Source: Anniella stebbinsi
Taxonomy: Eukaryota; Chordata; Lepidosauria; Squamata; Anniellidae
Reading direction: 5' to 3'
Assembly: GCA_029215795.1 (NCBI GenBank)
Contig: JARDYH010000007.1
Coordinates: 75,031,763-75,095,762, forward strand
DNA: 64,000 bases
The notes beneath the pieces are model-generated. The model did not search any database and had not been told where the DNA came from. It saw only the letters and a list, made by a program, of their open reading frames with translations. Made by a program: the position numbers and the translations under genes. Positions 11,320 to 24,074 of this stretch are shown here, one piece after another; the stretch's first letter is position 1, and every line of letters begins with the position of its first letter.

Positions 11320-14300
11320 CCGTGCAGAGCTGGTAATATGCCCATATTATTGCTGTTGCCACTGCTATTTTTGTTACTTAGAGGACTGCGTTTATTTTTT
11401 AAAAGGATTCCAAAACCCACTGTGCGCACAGTCCTATTTTTAGAAAGGGGTAATAGGAGCAAGGCTAATCATTGAAGAGTGGTCATTTTGTGCCTATAAT
11501 AGAGCTTAAAATGTAAACAACAAACATCCTAAAATATCTATAAACTCTGTGATGAATAATGTAAAACAGGCTGCATTTTTGTTGTTATATTGGGGTTATC
11601 TTGTGATTCTGGAGATTCCAGACTGTAAGCATGTGAGCTTTGGCTCAGATCAAGTCCTGTGTGCAGATATGCATGTCTTAAGGCCCGGCTGCTCTCTGTG
11701 ACTTATAAACCTTCATTGCATTTGTTACTGGTTTGTTGCATGGGGACAGTGAGAGTATAGATGTCAGCCCCATTGAGCCCAACTGAGGTGCATGGGCACC
11801 ATCAGCTGCTCGAGGGGGCTGGGTGCTGGTTCCAGACCTGATGATGTGGAGAAAGTGGATAGAAAAAGATTTTTCTCCCTCTTTCATAATCTTATTTAAG
11901 CTACAGTAGTGTAAGGCTTATTACTAGAGATCTACCTGACCAATTTTGCTCATTTTCATTTCAAACTGAAGCTCAAGGAGTGTTGATGTGCAGAAAATTT
12001 TGAAACATTGGAAAAAGTTCAGAATTTGAGCTTTAATAGCAATTCATTTTCTCCATGCCATACAGGCAGGGCAGCCCCTCTACCAGCGGATGATGGACAA
12101 TCCCGTTTGGCCAATCAGTGTGATGTGAAGGTGGGCTCTGGCCTAGCTGTGCAGCTAAGCTGTCGCGACCAGCAGTAAAGGGGAAAAGGAAGATGCAGCC
12201 AATCAGAGTGGTGTACAAGGGGTGGGGCGGGGTCATGCCACATGCAAATATCAGAGGGGTGTTCACTATGCATGAGCCACATGTGCATTATTCATGAGAC
12301 CCTCTGTGGTGAGGGGGCTGAGGAGCAAAAAATAAAAAGCAAGACAGGAGCAGGGTTACTGGCTCTCATGGTGACATGGGCTTTACACTAGTAAAAATGA
12401 ACAACTTCCTGCTGTATCTTGCCATAACCTAATTAAGTTAAACCATCAATCTTGGACTGACATTTCCTGCTGCACCAATAGCCAAACAGAAGGCACAGCG
12501 GCCAGGGCAAGACGGCCCCATTTTTTCTAACCTCCCTCCCTGCCCCCACATCCTCATAAAGTGGGTACCACTGCCAGTCCTTGAAAAGGAGTATGTCATT
12601 GTGAGTTGTGAGCAGGTGCCAGAGCGGGAAAAGGCCTCAGAACTATGCGCCATGCACATGGTACCTGCCCCTAAAACTGAAGGTAAATAGCAGGTTGGAT
12701 TGTGTATCTTTTGATTTCATGGCAAGACAAAAAGGGCAATATGGAATTCTTGGGGGGTGGGGCAAAAAGCTACAGAATTCATTAGCAACTATGGGAGGCT
12801 GGGGCCACCGGTTTGTTTAAATAAATATGTGGGTAAGGGATTAAAAGATTCACACAAGCGCCTTGGCAAATTAACAATGTTTCTTTAGATTTAAGATGAG
12901 TAACAATTAAGGACAATAACTTCCTCCTCCCTCCCTCCCTCCCTCCCTCCCTCCCTCCCTTCACAATGGAATCGCCCCTTCGTCTGTTTTTGAGGTTCCT
13001 CAAATCCCTCACGCAGGGTCTTTGCTCTTCCTTCTCCAGCAGTTTGCTTCTCAGAGGTCTTTCATGTAGGAACCCTCCAGCTCAAAGCCGCAGCTCTGCC
13101 CCCGATGATCAGCTTAGCTCCTCCTCTCAGTTCCTTTCTCAGACGTTCGTCAACACCCCCTCTTCCCAAAGCCATCTTCTTCCTTCTCTTTCTCATCTGG
13201 CCGCCTTCTTTTTCCAACAGCCTCCTCTCTTAACCGCCCTCCTTCCCACCTTCCATTTCCCCTAGCAACTGTTGCTGGGACTCTTCCCCTTTGTCATCGT
13301 TCCATTCACCTGGTTGACTTACCCCATGCTATACAACCAACAAGGGACATGTCTTGATTTATTGATTGAGTACATCTGTATCCCAGCCATCTTCCAAGGA
13401 GCACAGAGTGGCACACATGGCCTCTCCAGTCCTTCCCCCACTATAGTCCCCTCACAACAACCTTGTAAGGAAGGCCAGGGTGAGGGATGGAAAGTAGGAC
13501 AGGTGTCCAAAGGGGAAAGTTTTGACCCTAGGGCTCCCTGGTCCCCCTCTGACATGCTAACCCTCTCCCCCTACACTGGCTCTCAGTGACTTTGAAACTG
13601 AAACAGTTTGAATGCTTAAACTAATATAAGATGCAAGTGGGAGCAGCAACAAAATGTTGCAGCATGTAGAGCAGCTGTTCAGGATTCCGGCCACTACATT
13701 ACATCTCTCTTTTCCGCCACTCCATTTTCCCTCTCCCCCACCCCCCAACAGTCAGTCAACACTGTGTGGTGACAGAGCATGTTCAGTACCCATTGAGCTT
13801 TGTTTAGGTGTTTACCTCCCTGCCCGGAGGAGTTCCCCTGGAAAAGAAATACACTTCTGCAAACCTTGGAATCCCTCCAAATATGTTGATACCTCCCTTG
13901 AAACTGTAAATTGCCCAGACAGCCTTGGCTGTTGGACAGTATAAATATGTAATAAATATATAATAAATATGTAATAAATAAATAAAATAAATAAATAAAT
14001 AAAATGTGTGTGAATAACATTTTATTGCATTAATCTGTAGATCATAGCAGCACAAAACCAAGTAGCAAAACTTACAAAAACATGCATTAGCATACAAGTG
14101 TGTGTGGGGGGGGGGGGTCTGTGTGGTGCCTAGGACTGACAACAAGGGTAGGCATGCTTGGGCACCCTCCAAGGGCCCACACACCAGGAGGAGCCCAATG
14201 ACAAGTTCCTCCTTCTCTTTACTGTTGCAAGATGCTTGATCACCTAAATTCTCACTCTGGCCCAGACAATGGTGGTGGTGTGGAGCATCCCCAACTCACA

Positions 14301-16514
14301 TTGTAGCATCCTCAACCCACATTGTGCTACCACCGTGAAGAAGAGCAGAATTGTGAGCCAGTTGCTTCTCCACCCTGGAGGGAGAAGATCTACCCACAGA
14401 ACATAAACCCATAACACTGCCTAGCCTGCTATGAAGCACCTATTGTGCGTGCAGAAGGCCCCAGGCTCAATCCACAGCATCTCCTGGAAAAAAGGATCAG
14501 ATAGCCTGTAATGTGAAACTTCTGCCCGAGACACTGGAGAGCCACTGTAAATGTAGACCAGGGATGTGGAACCTCCACCTGTAGGTCATATCTGGCCTAT
14601 GGAGGTTCCGCATCCAGCCTGCAGAACCTCCCTGGGTTCCTCAAGGGAGTGGAGCTTGGCCTCCAAGCACCGCCCCCCCCAGATGAATCTTTCTTGGAGG
14701 CATCCCTGCTGTCATCTCCACTCTCAGATCAGAGATAACAGTGGGGATGCAGAGAACCAATGTCTTTTGCACAGTGCACGGCCACACTCATAGGGATGAT
14801 GCATACTGCATGGAGCCTGGGACTCAGCCATCATGGGGGTGGGGGAGGAGCGGTCACTCCTCCCAGGACCGGGCCAAATGGCTTGGCCCAGCATGCACCG
14901 CCCACATGAGGGATGAGAGGGTCTCAACTGGCACTAGGGGGAACAATCGTTCCTCCCTGCTAGTTGAGTTCTATCCCGCAGTGCATGTCGTCCCCATGGG
15001 ATGGTGTACGTCAGCCACATTGCTTTCTCTATGCTGGGAGTGTCAGGAAACCCTGTGCTTCTTTCAGCATAGGCGAGGCAATCACATCAGCAAGCATGGC
15101 CACACCCACTGGTGTCATCTGGTCTGCAAACAGCCTGGTGGGGGGGGGGGGGGCAATTCACCCACCACCACCTCTTTAACTTCTGGAGCAGACAGTAATG
15201 GGCTAGATGGAGAAATAGTCTGATAGGCATAGGGCATCTATCTCATAGCCTTCTGTTTCCTGAGAAGCTGCATGATAAAACTGGCAAGATTGGACTCTGA
15301 ACCTCTGGAGGCACTCACATGCAAGCAAATAAATCATGCCCACACTGTCCTAGAAACAAGACTCATTAAACAGAGCACCAGCGCAGAGACGCCAAAAATT
15401 CTTGATATGTATTTTTTTTTTTTTTGCAGCCACTCGGAGTCATTCATGAGGGAAGCGTTGCAGAAATCTTCCAAATGAATCATAACAATATTAATGGCAA
15501 GCATGGGGTGGGTAGAGAGACTGGCAGCCTAGCCACACTATAGATATAAAACGTTAAACCAATATAAAATATTTTAAACCAATATAAAACGTTTTAAACC
15601 AATATAAAATGTTTTACATTGGTTTAAAACGTTTTATATCTATTGTTTGGATAGGCGCTGGGTTCCCTGTGATGCACTGTGATCTTGTGGAATGGGGGAG
15701 GGGGGAATATTACTCCTGGCAAAGCAGTATTAAGGTTTTGATAGGAGAGCTCTGGCTTTTAAAGAAAAGCTCCCTCCTTCAAGCTCCTGCTCCTTTTATT
15801 GTTTCCTGTTGGGTGTGGCTTGCATTACTGATGCGTAACCAGTGGTTTGCCCCTTAAATGACTTTTAATGCATCAGTTCCTGTTCCCCATGGATACAAGA
15901 GAGCTTAATTATTTAATTTCCTCTCATTATAGTTGTCTTTTCATTTTTATGGAGGGACAGCATTATTTTGCAACAAACATGAAGGGGGGGGGGGGGGAAT
16001 GAAAGGAAATCAGCAATTAAACTCTCCATCACAGATGTCTTATCCCTGTAAAGAACGAGGATGGGGACAGACTTTAAATATGGATTTCCTTTCAGGGGAG
16101 GACAGGAATTGACTGATTTCGGGGCAGTTTCAGAACAGTTCATCAGTTCTCTACCATAAGTGCAGGCAATGCTCAACAGGAAGTAAGAAAACTTCCAGAA
16201 GCCTCACAGAAGAAGCTAAACACCCCAGCTAATGGCCCTTGGGGACATTTACTGAATGAGACAACCATTGCTGGATAATGTAGCGCTATAATAAGCTGCT
16301 GCATTTTGTGTTAATTTTTATTATTTGCAGTCACTGTTTTATGATGAGCTCTCTTGAATATGCTTCAGTTTAGAAATATATTACATTTATTATCCCACCT
16401 TCCCTCCAATAAACTCAAGGTGGTGTGCATGGTTCTTTCTCATCTCCCCGCTCCACCTCCATTTCATCCTTACAACAACCCTACAAGGTAGTTAGGCTTA
16501 AAGGAAAAAAGACT
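11320..16514. other. Gene-free interval with simple repeats
   Basis: A CTCC tract at 12925-12960, an AATA-rich tract at 13940-14000, an ancient LINE/SINE-like piece near 13365-13490 (CTCACAACAACCTTGTAAGG) and a similar one near 16375-16500, G tracts near 14107 and 15140, and the AT-rich tandem/inverted repeat at 15540-15645. I see no gene. Confidence 0.45.
15540..15645. repeat. Short AT-rich tandem repeat ending in an inverted copy
   Basis: About four units of TATAAAAYRTTTTAAACCAA are followed by the reverse-complement unit TTGGTTTAAAACGTTTTATA. The block can fold into a hairpin. Confidence 0.7.
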
Positions 16515-16522
16515 GGCTTAAT

Positions 16523-16842
16523 TAGGGTGACCATATGGAAAGGAGGACAGGGCTCCTGTATCTTTAACAGTTGTATTGAAAAGTGAATTTTGGTAGATGT
16601 CATTTGTATGCATGCAGCACCTGGTAAAATCCCCTCTTCATCACAACAGTTAAAGCTGCTGTAGCTATACTAGAGTGACCAGATACAAAAGAGGGCAGGG
16701 CTCCTGAAGATTTAACTGTTGTGATGAAGAGGGAATTTCATGAGAGGCTGCATGCATACAAATGACACCTGCTGAAATTCAATTTCCAATACAACTGTTA
16801 ATAATACAGGAGTCTTGTCCTCCTTTTCATATGGTCAACCGA
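16523..16842 (+). mobile_element. Palindromic hAT-type MITE, copy 5 (older subfamily)
   Basis: A 320-bp copy with the perfect 8-bp target duplication GGCTTAAT (16515-16522 and 16843-16850). It differs from most copies in having ...GACCATATGGAAAGGAGGAC ends and GCATGCAGCACCTGG where others have GCAATTAGTTCCTGG, so it marks a separate subfamily. Confidence 0.87.
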
Positions 16843-16850
16843 GGCTTAAT

Positions 16851-18772
16851 GTTAGCCAGTGAGCTTCATGGGTGAGTAGACATTGGAACACTGGATGCAC
16901 CAAGTCCTGATGCTGCATGCTAATCAGTATACCACACCGGTGGGATGAAAATCAATAATTATATGGGTGCCTTGGAGACCCGCCACTTATATATCACTTC
17001 CGGTTGACTATAGAAAAGCAAGAGGACCTGTGATGTGAGTAGGGATGAGGTAGTACGTTGTTCAGTTCACCTTTTAATGCAAGCTTACCTAACGCTGCAC
17101 TTTCAAACCGCTATGTGAACCAAAACTAAGTTTTCATCGAAATTCACACTTGTGCGAATTTCACAATTAAGTTCTCCGGTCAAAAAACTGTGTGTATTAT
17201 GGGAAATAACATTAAACATGCATTATTTATGGGAAATTGCTTGCACACAAAAAATCTTTATATTTGGCAAAACAATGCATACAAAAATGCATATATTTTG
17301 AGAAATGTACCCCCAAAAATGTTTATGAATTGTCATGAAAATATTTTAAACCAAGTCCCCCAAATTTTGGATGAACCAAACTTAAGACTGGAGAAGTTCT
17401 CAACATTCAAGATGAACTGAACTTAAGATTGGAAAAACAAGAAACAGAGGGAGAGAGAGAGAGCGGAAGGGTGGGGGACTGAAATTAATATCTCGCTACA
17501 ATCCTGAAGTCCGCGGCTGGTGTGCCCGCCCCCTTTGCGAAGTTGTTGCTGTTTGGTGTGAGTTCTTGGCTTGGTGAACAGCTAACCCACTGTCAAGGGC
17601 ATGTCCAGTGGTTTTGGAGGTGTGTGGGAGTGGACTCATCCACCATTTTCGGCACATTTTTTGAATGGTTTTTGGCATGTTTCAGCGCCGACCATGTGTA
17701 TTATTTTTTTAACACAAACATATCTCTGCACAGCATTGCATATTCACTGGACTTCCTATCCATCCCATGTGTAGCTGTGATTTTGCATTCATGAGCATCC
17801 CTCCTGATGCATTTTTAAAAAGCCCCATAGCTGCATCATCTGCCTAGTCCCACCTTTCTCCCGATCCACATGTGGAAGTTCCTTCAGACAACACACATCC
17901 TCCCGCAATGGCACTCCTGACATTGAGGGAAACTTCCCTCACGTGTGTCCCGGGAGTGACAAGCAGGGAACCCTCACAATCATCCCTCCTCCGTTGAGAA
18001 AGGGCTGTAAATGAAGATTAGCCCATAGGTCTCTCTCTCTCTCTCTCTCTGACCTCTGGATGACTAGGAGGAGGATGAGATTACATCTCACCACTACCTG
18101 TAGAGATCCTGGGCCAGATGGTGGAAGGGCAGCAAGGTTAAAGCCTGCAGAATCTATGGGTCGAATTCATAAAAATCAGAATTCATTTGGTTCCACTTCA
18201 GCTTTCTGTGACATCCCTGCTAACAGCATAGTGGCTGTAATCATTCTCCCATGGCTATAGGATCCTTATTGTCTGTTCTGCAGCCAACCAAATAAACCAT
18301 TGTGCAATTGAAGTCTTGGATAAGGAAGTTATCTCTGAAATTCGGAAAGCCTGTCCTTTTGCTATCAGCATTTCTGTGATTCACGGCTTCCTTGATAAGA
18401 AGAAACATGTCACAAAGAAAACTGTGGATCTTTGCCTTCACGGATCTTTTGCTTCGGTTGTTCCATTGCATAGCGGAAGTGGGATCTTTAATTATAGGTT
18501 GAGCAATGATTCCTGTAAATGCTATTAAAGTTTAGTCTTGTTCAGGTTTCACCGTGCTGTTGGGTTTGAGTCATGAATTTGGAGGAGGAAGCATTTGCGT
18601 TCTTTCAAAAATGGACTTTACACAAAGGAGTAGTTTCTTTTTTAGTGCAGTATGTAGGGTGACCAACTTTTTCCTCTGCCACTGTGCCTATGCTTTTGAC
18701 TGCAGCCTGATTTAGAAATTGAACAGACAATTTCTAAATTGTGTTATTGGTGGTTAGACAGTCAGACAAGCA
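16851..18772. other. Gene-free interval
   Basis: An AT-rich stretch at about 17040-17430 resembles 62410-62821 (words TATTTGGCAAAA and ACTTAAGACT), so it is a dispersed repeat. A TC tract lies at 18032-18050. No gene is supported. Confidence 0.45.
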
Positions 18773-18950
18773 CTGACCATATGGAAAGGAGGACAGGGCT
18801 CCTGTATCATTAACAGTTGTATTGAAAAAGGGATTTCAGCAGGTGTCATTTGTATGCATGCAGCACCTGGTGAAATCCCCTTTTCATCACAACAGTTAAA
18901 GCTCCACAAGCTATACTAGAGTGACCAGATACAAAAGAGGGCAGGTCTCC
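18773..18950 (+). mobile_element. Palindromic hAT-type MITE, copy 6 (left half only)
   Basis: This contains the left arm and part of the centre of the same subfamily as copy 5. It is broken off at a CA microsatellite (18954-18972), and the first three bases of the left end are also degraded. Confidence 0.75.
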
Positions 18951-19221
18951 CTTTCACACACACACACACACATTACACTCCTCCTCCTCCCAACTCATGT
19001 CACAAACTACATCCAGTAACCATTCTTAAGCTTTTGGGGGTTACAGTTCATGCGTGCAAAGGAGAAAGGGAGCATTTGTGTGTTCTTATGCTTCTGTGGA
19101 TTACTTTGCAGTGCTAACTGGACCATGAAGGGAAGCTACTTCATCTAGATGAGGAAAGATGAAAAAAATACAGGGGGTGGAGAGGAACAGAACTGAGGTG
19201 GTTTGTTCTGTACTCCTAGAC

Positions 19222-19541
19222 TAGGGTGACCAGATAAAATCCAGGTCAGGGCTCATGTAACTTTAACAGTTGTAGAGAAAAGGGAATTTCAGCCAGTGTC
19301 ATTTGTATGCAATTAGTTCCTGGTGAAATTCCCTCTTCATCCCAACAGTTAAAGGTGCAGGGGCCCTGCCTTCTTTTGTATCTGGCCACTCTAGTATAGT
19401 GCCAGCAACTTTAACTGTTGTGATGAAGAGGGGATTTCACCAGGGACTAATTGCATACAAATGACACTGGCTGAAATTCCCTTTTCTCTACAACTGTTAA
19501 AGTGACATGAGCCCTGACCTGGATTTTATCTGGTCAGCCTA
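19222..19541 (-). mobile_element. Palindromic hAT-type MITE, copy 7
   Basis: A 320-bp copy with the perfect 8-bp target duplication TCCTAGAC (19214-19221 and 19542-19549). Confidence 0.88.
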
Positions 19542-19984
19542 TCCTAGACTGCAATCGCTGACCAATAAAACAATGTAATGTAATAGCAGCCAGCACCTCA
19601 TAGGAAGTGGGAGCCAGCTACCTCCAAGCCTGGCCCAAGGCAGGTCGTTGCCTGGAGCAGGGACACACACACCATTGCTGCCACCCTCTCTCCCGATTAG
19701 TGTGCCTGCCTGCCTGCCTGCCTGCCAGCTAGCTTACTTTTTCCGGCCTGGATGTGCACCTCTGCCTGCACTACTCTTAAGGCGTTTCTGTCTTCAAGAG
19801 CCGTGTGACACCTGCGAGTCTGGCAAAGTATGAAATGAAATCCTTTCCCATCACTCAAATTCAATAGGTTCAGCAGTTGCCATCATGGGGCGGGCCATGA
19901 TATACCTGCCTGCCATACATTTGTGAAAGATGAGGCACCTGCCAGAAAACAATAAGAGGTGGTGACCCTAAATAAATTGAAACA

Positions 19985-20330
19985 CAGGGAGAAACAGGTT
20001 CTCAGGGTGCTGGTTTTTTATTTATTTTTCCAGAGTTGAAGAGCCGGATGCGTTTCGGCCTATATCTTTATACGGCCTTCCTCAGGGGGCTGTAAGCATT
20101 TAAAATACATATTGTAAAAAACATGGTGGGGAAAACATGATTTAAAATATATTCTCATTATCAAATCAAGTTGACATACCGCCACAAGGGCCTCTGTGCA
20201 TATGTAAAATTGTTTTTACAACATTTTACATTATTACATGAGGACAGATTGCTTTATATACTACTATTTCATTACATACATGCAATACATTTCTAATCAA
20301 AAGAATATCTGTGACATCTTATTTGTAGGA
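19985..20330 (-). mobile_element. Penelope-like element terminal-repeat fragment
   Basis: The plus strand holds AACAGGTTCTCAG and then TGCGTTTCGGCCTATATC and GGCCTTCCTCAGGGGGCTGT. The same arrangement occurs at 27095-27185, next to a recognisable Penelope GIY-YIG fragment. Read on the minus strand it gives CTGAGGA, a GGCC/GGCC stem and GAAAC, which resembles a hammerhead ribozyme core. The assignment rests on this similarity. Confidence 0.45.
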
Positions 20331-20365
20331 AGGTATCTGCAAAGATCTTCTCAACGGAGGGAGAG

Positions 20366-21160
20366 ATGGAGGCGGAGAGGCTCCTGGAGGCTGAGCTCCA
20401 AGTTGGCAAAGGTGTGCCTGCGGAGGAGCTGGAGGGTCCTCAGCAGCCACAGGATGCGGAAATGGAGGATGCCCCCTTAAGGAGCCCCCCCCCCACCTGC
20501 TGGCGAAGAAGATGCGGGCACAGCTGCCCAAGCCCATCCCTCGACCAACGCAGAGAGGTGCGCCCGCCTGTGAAACAGGTGCAAGGCAGACCGACTGCAG
20601 GTGGCAAGGGACCTGGTCATGGCCATGGAGGCGGGCGGGAGGAAGGATTCACGAGCTATTCACATGCAGGCGAGGAGGAGGCCCGGCGCATGAAGGAGCG
20701 TGTCCTCGCAGTGTGGGCAACGTGCCTGGCCACCCAAGCCATGGAAGGATGCTCCCAGGCCATACAGGAGTCAGGACAGCCGGTGCGCCATGGTCTCATT
20801 GAACATGTCAACGGGATGACCGAGCGAGGCATGCGCGAGCTCGCAGCTGCCATTGACTGCTAAACCGAGGCCATCAGGGAGTTCGCCCAGGCGTTCCGAG
20901 GAGCCTACCATGGCGGGCCACAGCCCGCACCCTACGTGCCTCCGTATGGATACGTGCAGCCACAGCAGTACCTGCCGCCGCCTGCAGCCTCAGGATACCA
21001 GCGCCGGCTGCAACAGGCGCCACAGGAATGGGGGGGAGGCCGGAGGGCACAAGTGGCATCGCCCAGGCAGCATGGCCTAGCAGGCCCGGGGCTTTCCGCC
21101 CAACTCAGACGACGAGGATGGGAAGCGGGACAAGGGACCTTCCCCCTTGACATGCCCTAA
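20366..21160 (+). pseudogene. Transposon-associated ORF remnant, probably the accessory protein of PIF/Harbinger
   Basis: One frame runs 265 codons with a single TAA at 20861-20863. The product is rich in E, A and R in its first half, with an amphipathic stretch RMKERVLAVWATC...GLIEHVNG...MRELAAAI, and continues past the stop into TEAIREFAQAFRG. It then becomes a Pro/Tyr/Gln-rich tail (YVPPYGYVQPQQYLPPP). This resembles the C-terminal half of the Myb-like accessory proteins of Harbinger elements. That reading depends on the transposase-like fragment 800 bases downstream. The GC content is higher than in the surroundings. Confidence 0.4.
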
Positions 21161-21433
21161 GCCTCCGGCATGTATCCGCCCCCCTGGTCTGTCTGCCGTG
21201 GAGCCATGGCTGGAGACAACCCCCTGCCTGCGCTAGGGGCCCTTATCGCTGGCCGTTGTCCTGGCAACTGCCTCCTTCTAGCTGTTCTGCCCGCTCAAGG
21301 CCAGGTAGATGTGGTGCCCTCCTGTTACAATGTTGCATATCCCAGAGATGTGCCATCCCCAGCTTCACTGTCCCTCATTGCAGACCCGTCCCGTCGAGAT
21401 GCCAGCTCCCTACAGGTCCGCTGGGCTCCGAGG

Positions 21434-21533
21434 TTGATTTCATTTAAAATATGGAACGCTTCACGATGAAGGATGACTCGCACAAGGATGACACGCAAAT
21501 TCGTGAAGCGTTCCATATTTTAAATGAAATCAA
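21434..21533. repeat. Perfect 32-bp inverted repeat (hairpin)
   Basis: The arms at 21434-21465 and 21502-21533 are exact reverse complements, separated by a 36-base spacer. The perfect match suggests recent origin or active maintenance. The arms contain ATATGGAACGCTTCACG. Confidence 0.9.
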
Positions 21534-21680
21534 CTGTTGTTTGAAAGTGAAACCAACTGTTGTCTGTGTTGTGTTTATGCAGTGAAATTAACTGTTGTTT
21601 AAAACTTAAATGAAATCAACTGTTGTTTGAAAGTGAGGCCAACTGTTGTCTATGTTGTGTTTATGCAGCAAAATTGTTTA
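21518..21680. repeat. Two-copy tandem repeat of about 95 bp
   Basis: The words TGAAATCAACTGTTGTTTGA, CCAACTGTTGTCT and GTTGTGTTTATGCAG recur in the same order twice, and the second copy has a few substitutions. Confidence 0.7.
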
Positions 21681-21955
21681 AAACTTTTGGGAGCATTTAG
21701 AAAACACCAGCTTATGTGTAACCAGCTGTTGTTAAGAATTGTTGGTACTATTTTGTAAACACCTAACCCATGAAATATATAAAGTGAAAGTAACAAATGA
21801 CTATTGACTATATTTTTTCAAATCATTTATGAAGAAGCGATATGATTTGTATCTGCACCGTGTTACTGTGAATATATTGCATTTACTATAGGTTTAGGAT
21901 ACTGAATATTACTTAGCTGTATATAAACAGTGGTGATGACTGATGTTAATTAGTT

Positions 21956-22100
21956 GCGTTCAACTTGGGCTACCTGCCCCTGTCGACGATCTTTGGGGTG
22001 GGCGTGTCCACCGCCTGCGAGATCTTCCGGGAGACGGTGGGCATGCTGAATGAGCTGTACTTGGCCAACGACATCCGGTTTGGAGATGAGAAGGAGGGGG
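21956..22100 (+). pseudogene. PIF/Harbinger transposase fragment
   Basis: The frame reads FNLGYLPLSTIFGVGVSTAC, then EIFRETVGMLNEL and DIRFGD. This matches the helix-turn-helix-like region upstream of the DDE catalytic core in HARBI1-type transposases (..IaxxFGVGxSTvxxiv..). It is cut at 22100, where a GC-rich repeat begins, so the catalytic residues are absent. Confidence 0.5.
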
Positions 22101-22290
22101 TAAGCCCCCTCCCCCTCCCCTGCTTACCTTCCGTGGCCATCCGCTCCCGTCCGCCGCTGGCCGCTACTGCGAGCAGGCTTCGCGGCTTGTCCCTAGGTAG
22201 CACGCCAAGTGATCATCACCTGATCATCATCAGGTGATCATCACCTGGCGCGCTACCTAGGGGCTTTGGTCTTACCAAGACCAAAGTGGA
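22099..22290. repeat. GC-rich repeat fragment with palindromes
   Basis: 22099-22203 is nearly identical to 53500-53605 (shared word GGCCGCTACTGCGAGCAGGC). It runs into a palindrome with arms at about 22191-22221 and 22232-22262 (CCTAGGTAGC...GATCATCACCTG) and then a small palindrome CTTTGGTCTTACCAAGACCA from about 22264. Confidence 0.7.
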
Positions 22291-22299
22291 AAAAAATCT

Positions 22300-23425
22300 C
22301 CCCCATTCCATGAGAAGGGTTGCTACCTTTTTTCCCCCCACAGGCCCTGCTCATGGGTCTTGAACAATATTCTCAATTGAAGGGGAAATGAGTGATTCCC
22401 CCACCCCTGGTCTCAGAGACATAGTGCTTAAATTAAAACAGATGCGCACAGCACCTGAACATGATTTGAATGTTTGATATTTCCTTTGGTAAGAGAAAAG
22501 CAGTTATACTGATTATTGTATTGTATATCTTGCAGCTCAGAAGCTGACTCTACCCATTTTATCTCTGAACCCACACAGGTCATCCAGCACCAAATAAAAG
22601 CACTTGAGTTGAAAAATGTTGATCGCCCCTCATGCATCAGGTTGTTGTGAAAATCTCAGAAGCACTGTTTGAATTACAGGACATCAGAAAACCCATCTCC
22701 ATTGCCTTTAGCTACTATTTTTAGAAGATTATGGGGCCATGTGGTTTGCTTAAAATTGGATGAAATCAAGGAGTGGGGCTTGTGGATTTCATTGAGGGTC
22801 CCCCTCTTCCTCCCGCCCCGAGTTCGGAATGCTGCTTAGGAACAGTGCTATGGGGGCGGGGGAGAGAGTGTCAGCCCCATTTAGATGTCCTTGGTAGACT
22901 GGAATTTTGACCATTCGGAGGATCAAAATAGGATAACTGAATGAGCTGGGGCAAGGCAGGTTAATAGTTAACAGAAGGGAACGCACATGATGTGATCAAA
23001 GATAAATATTTTTTATTAGGGAATGTTATCCATTTGCAGTGACGCCAGTAGAGTTATGTTGAAACATTTTCTGTTATAAAAAAAGCACATACCATAAATC
23101 CAGGAATAGCAACCCTGCCCCACCATTTCCCAAACCAGGGCTTTCCAGGGCTGCCTGGGGATAATGTGAGTTGTAGTCCAACACAATCGGAAGGCACCAT
23201 GTAGGGGAAGGCAATCTTACCCCCCCCCCACTCCACCCCTTCAGTATTTTAGAATGGGAACCTTCTGCAAACAGAAGGAACATATATCCAAGATTATCTC
23301 ATTGTATTTAATAAAATTAAATACTTGCTAAATAATCATCCTTTAATACACAAAACCTACCCCCTACCCCCTCACTGTGAGGGCTGGTCTACATCCGTCT
23401 CGCATCAACCTGATGCCTTCCAGAT
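22300..23425. other. Gene-free interval
   Basis: A diverged foldback repeat half (TGAGTTGTAGTCCAACACAA) lies near 23120-23250. Nothing else is recognised. Confidence 0.4.
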
Positions 23426-23965
23426 GCCTTAGGCTACTTATTTATTTATTTATTTCATTTCTATAACGCCCAATAGTCGAAGCTCTCTGGGCAGTTTACA
23501 AAAGTTAAACCCAAAGGTACAGCATAAAATATAATACGAAAGTTTAAAACCACAATGGAAAACCACAATACAAAAGTAATCAGAATAACACTGAACAGCA
23601 ATGCAGAGATTTAAAATACAGATTTAAAATGCAGATTTACGAAAGCAGAGTTAACAGACCAGGATAGTAAATTGCGAAAATACTGGGAAAATAAAAAAAG
23701 GCTTCACCTGGCGGCAGAAAGAGTACAACGTAGGCACCAAGCAGACCTCTCTAGGAAGCACATTCCACAGCCGGGGTGCCACAGCAGAAAAGGCCCTTCT
23801 CCTGGTGGCCACCTGCCTCACTTCCTTTGGCAGGGGCTCATGGAGAAGGATCTTAGGGTCTGGGCAGGTACATATGGAAGGAGGCAAACCTTCAGATAAT
23901 CTGACCCCAAGCCATTTAGGGCTTTGAATTTTAATACCAGCATTTTGAATCTGGTCCGGACATGG
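23426..23965 (-). mobile_element. L2-like LINE 3' end
   Basis: On the minus strand the open stretch ATRRRAFSAVAPRLWNVLP matches the C-terminal end of L2-like reverse transcriptases (RAFSxxGPxLWNxLP). It is followed by an AT-rich tail with GAGCTTCGACTATTGGGCG and ATAAATAAATAAATA. It is 5'-truncated. Confidence 0.7.
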
Positions 23966-24074
23966 ACTGGCAGCCAGTGGAGCTGGAAAAGTGCTATTTT
24001 ACTGTGGACTCATTGGCCAATACCTCTTAGCAATCATGCTGCCTGGTTTTGGACCAGCTGAAGTTTCTGGACTG

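Noticed and set aside
13804..14184. 126-codon minus-strand frame
   Set aside because: Much of it is translation of an AATA-rich tract; no family resemblance.
14741..15223. 160-codon plus-strand frame
   Set aside because: It crosses a G tract and repeat-like sequence; composition (His, Gly, Thr) and lack of motifs argue against a gene.
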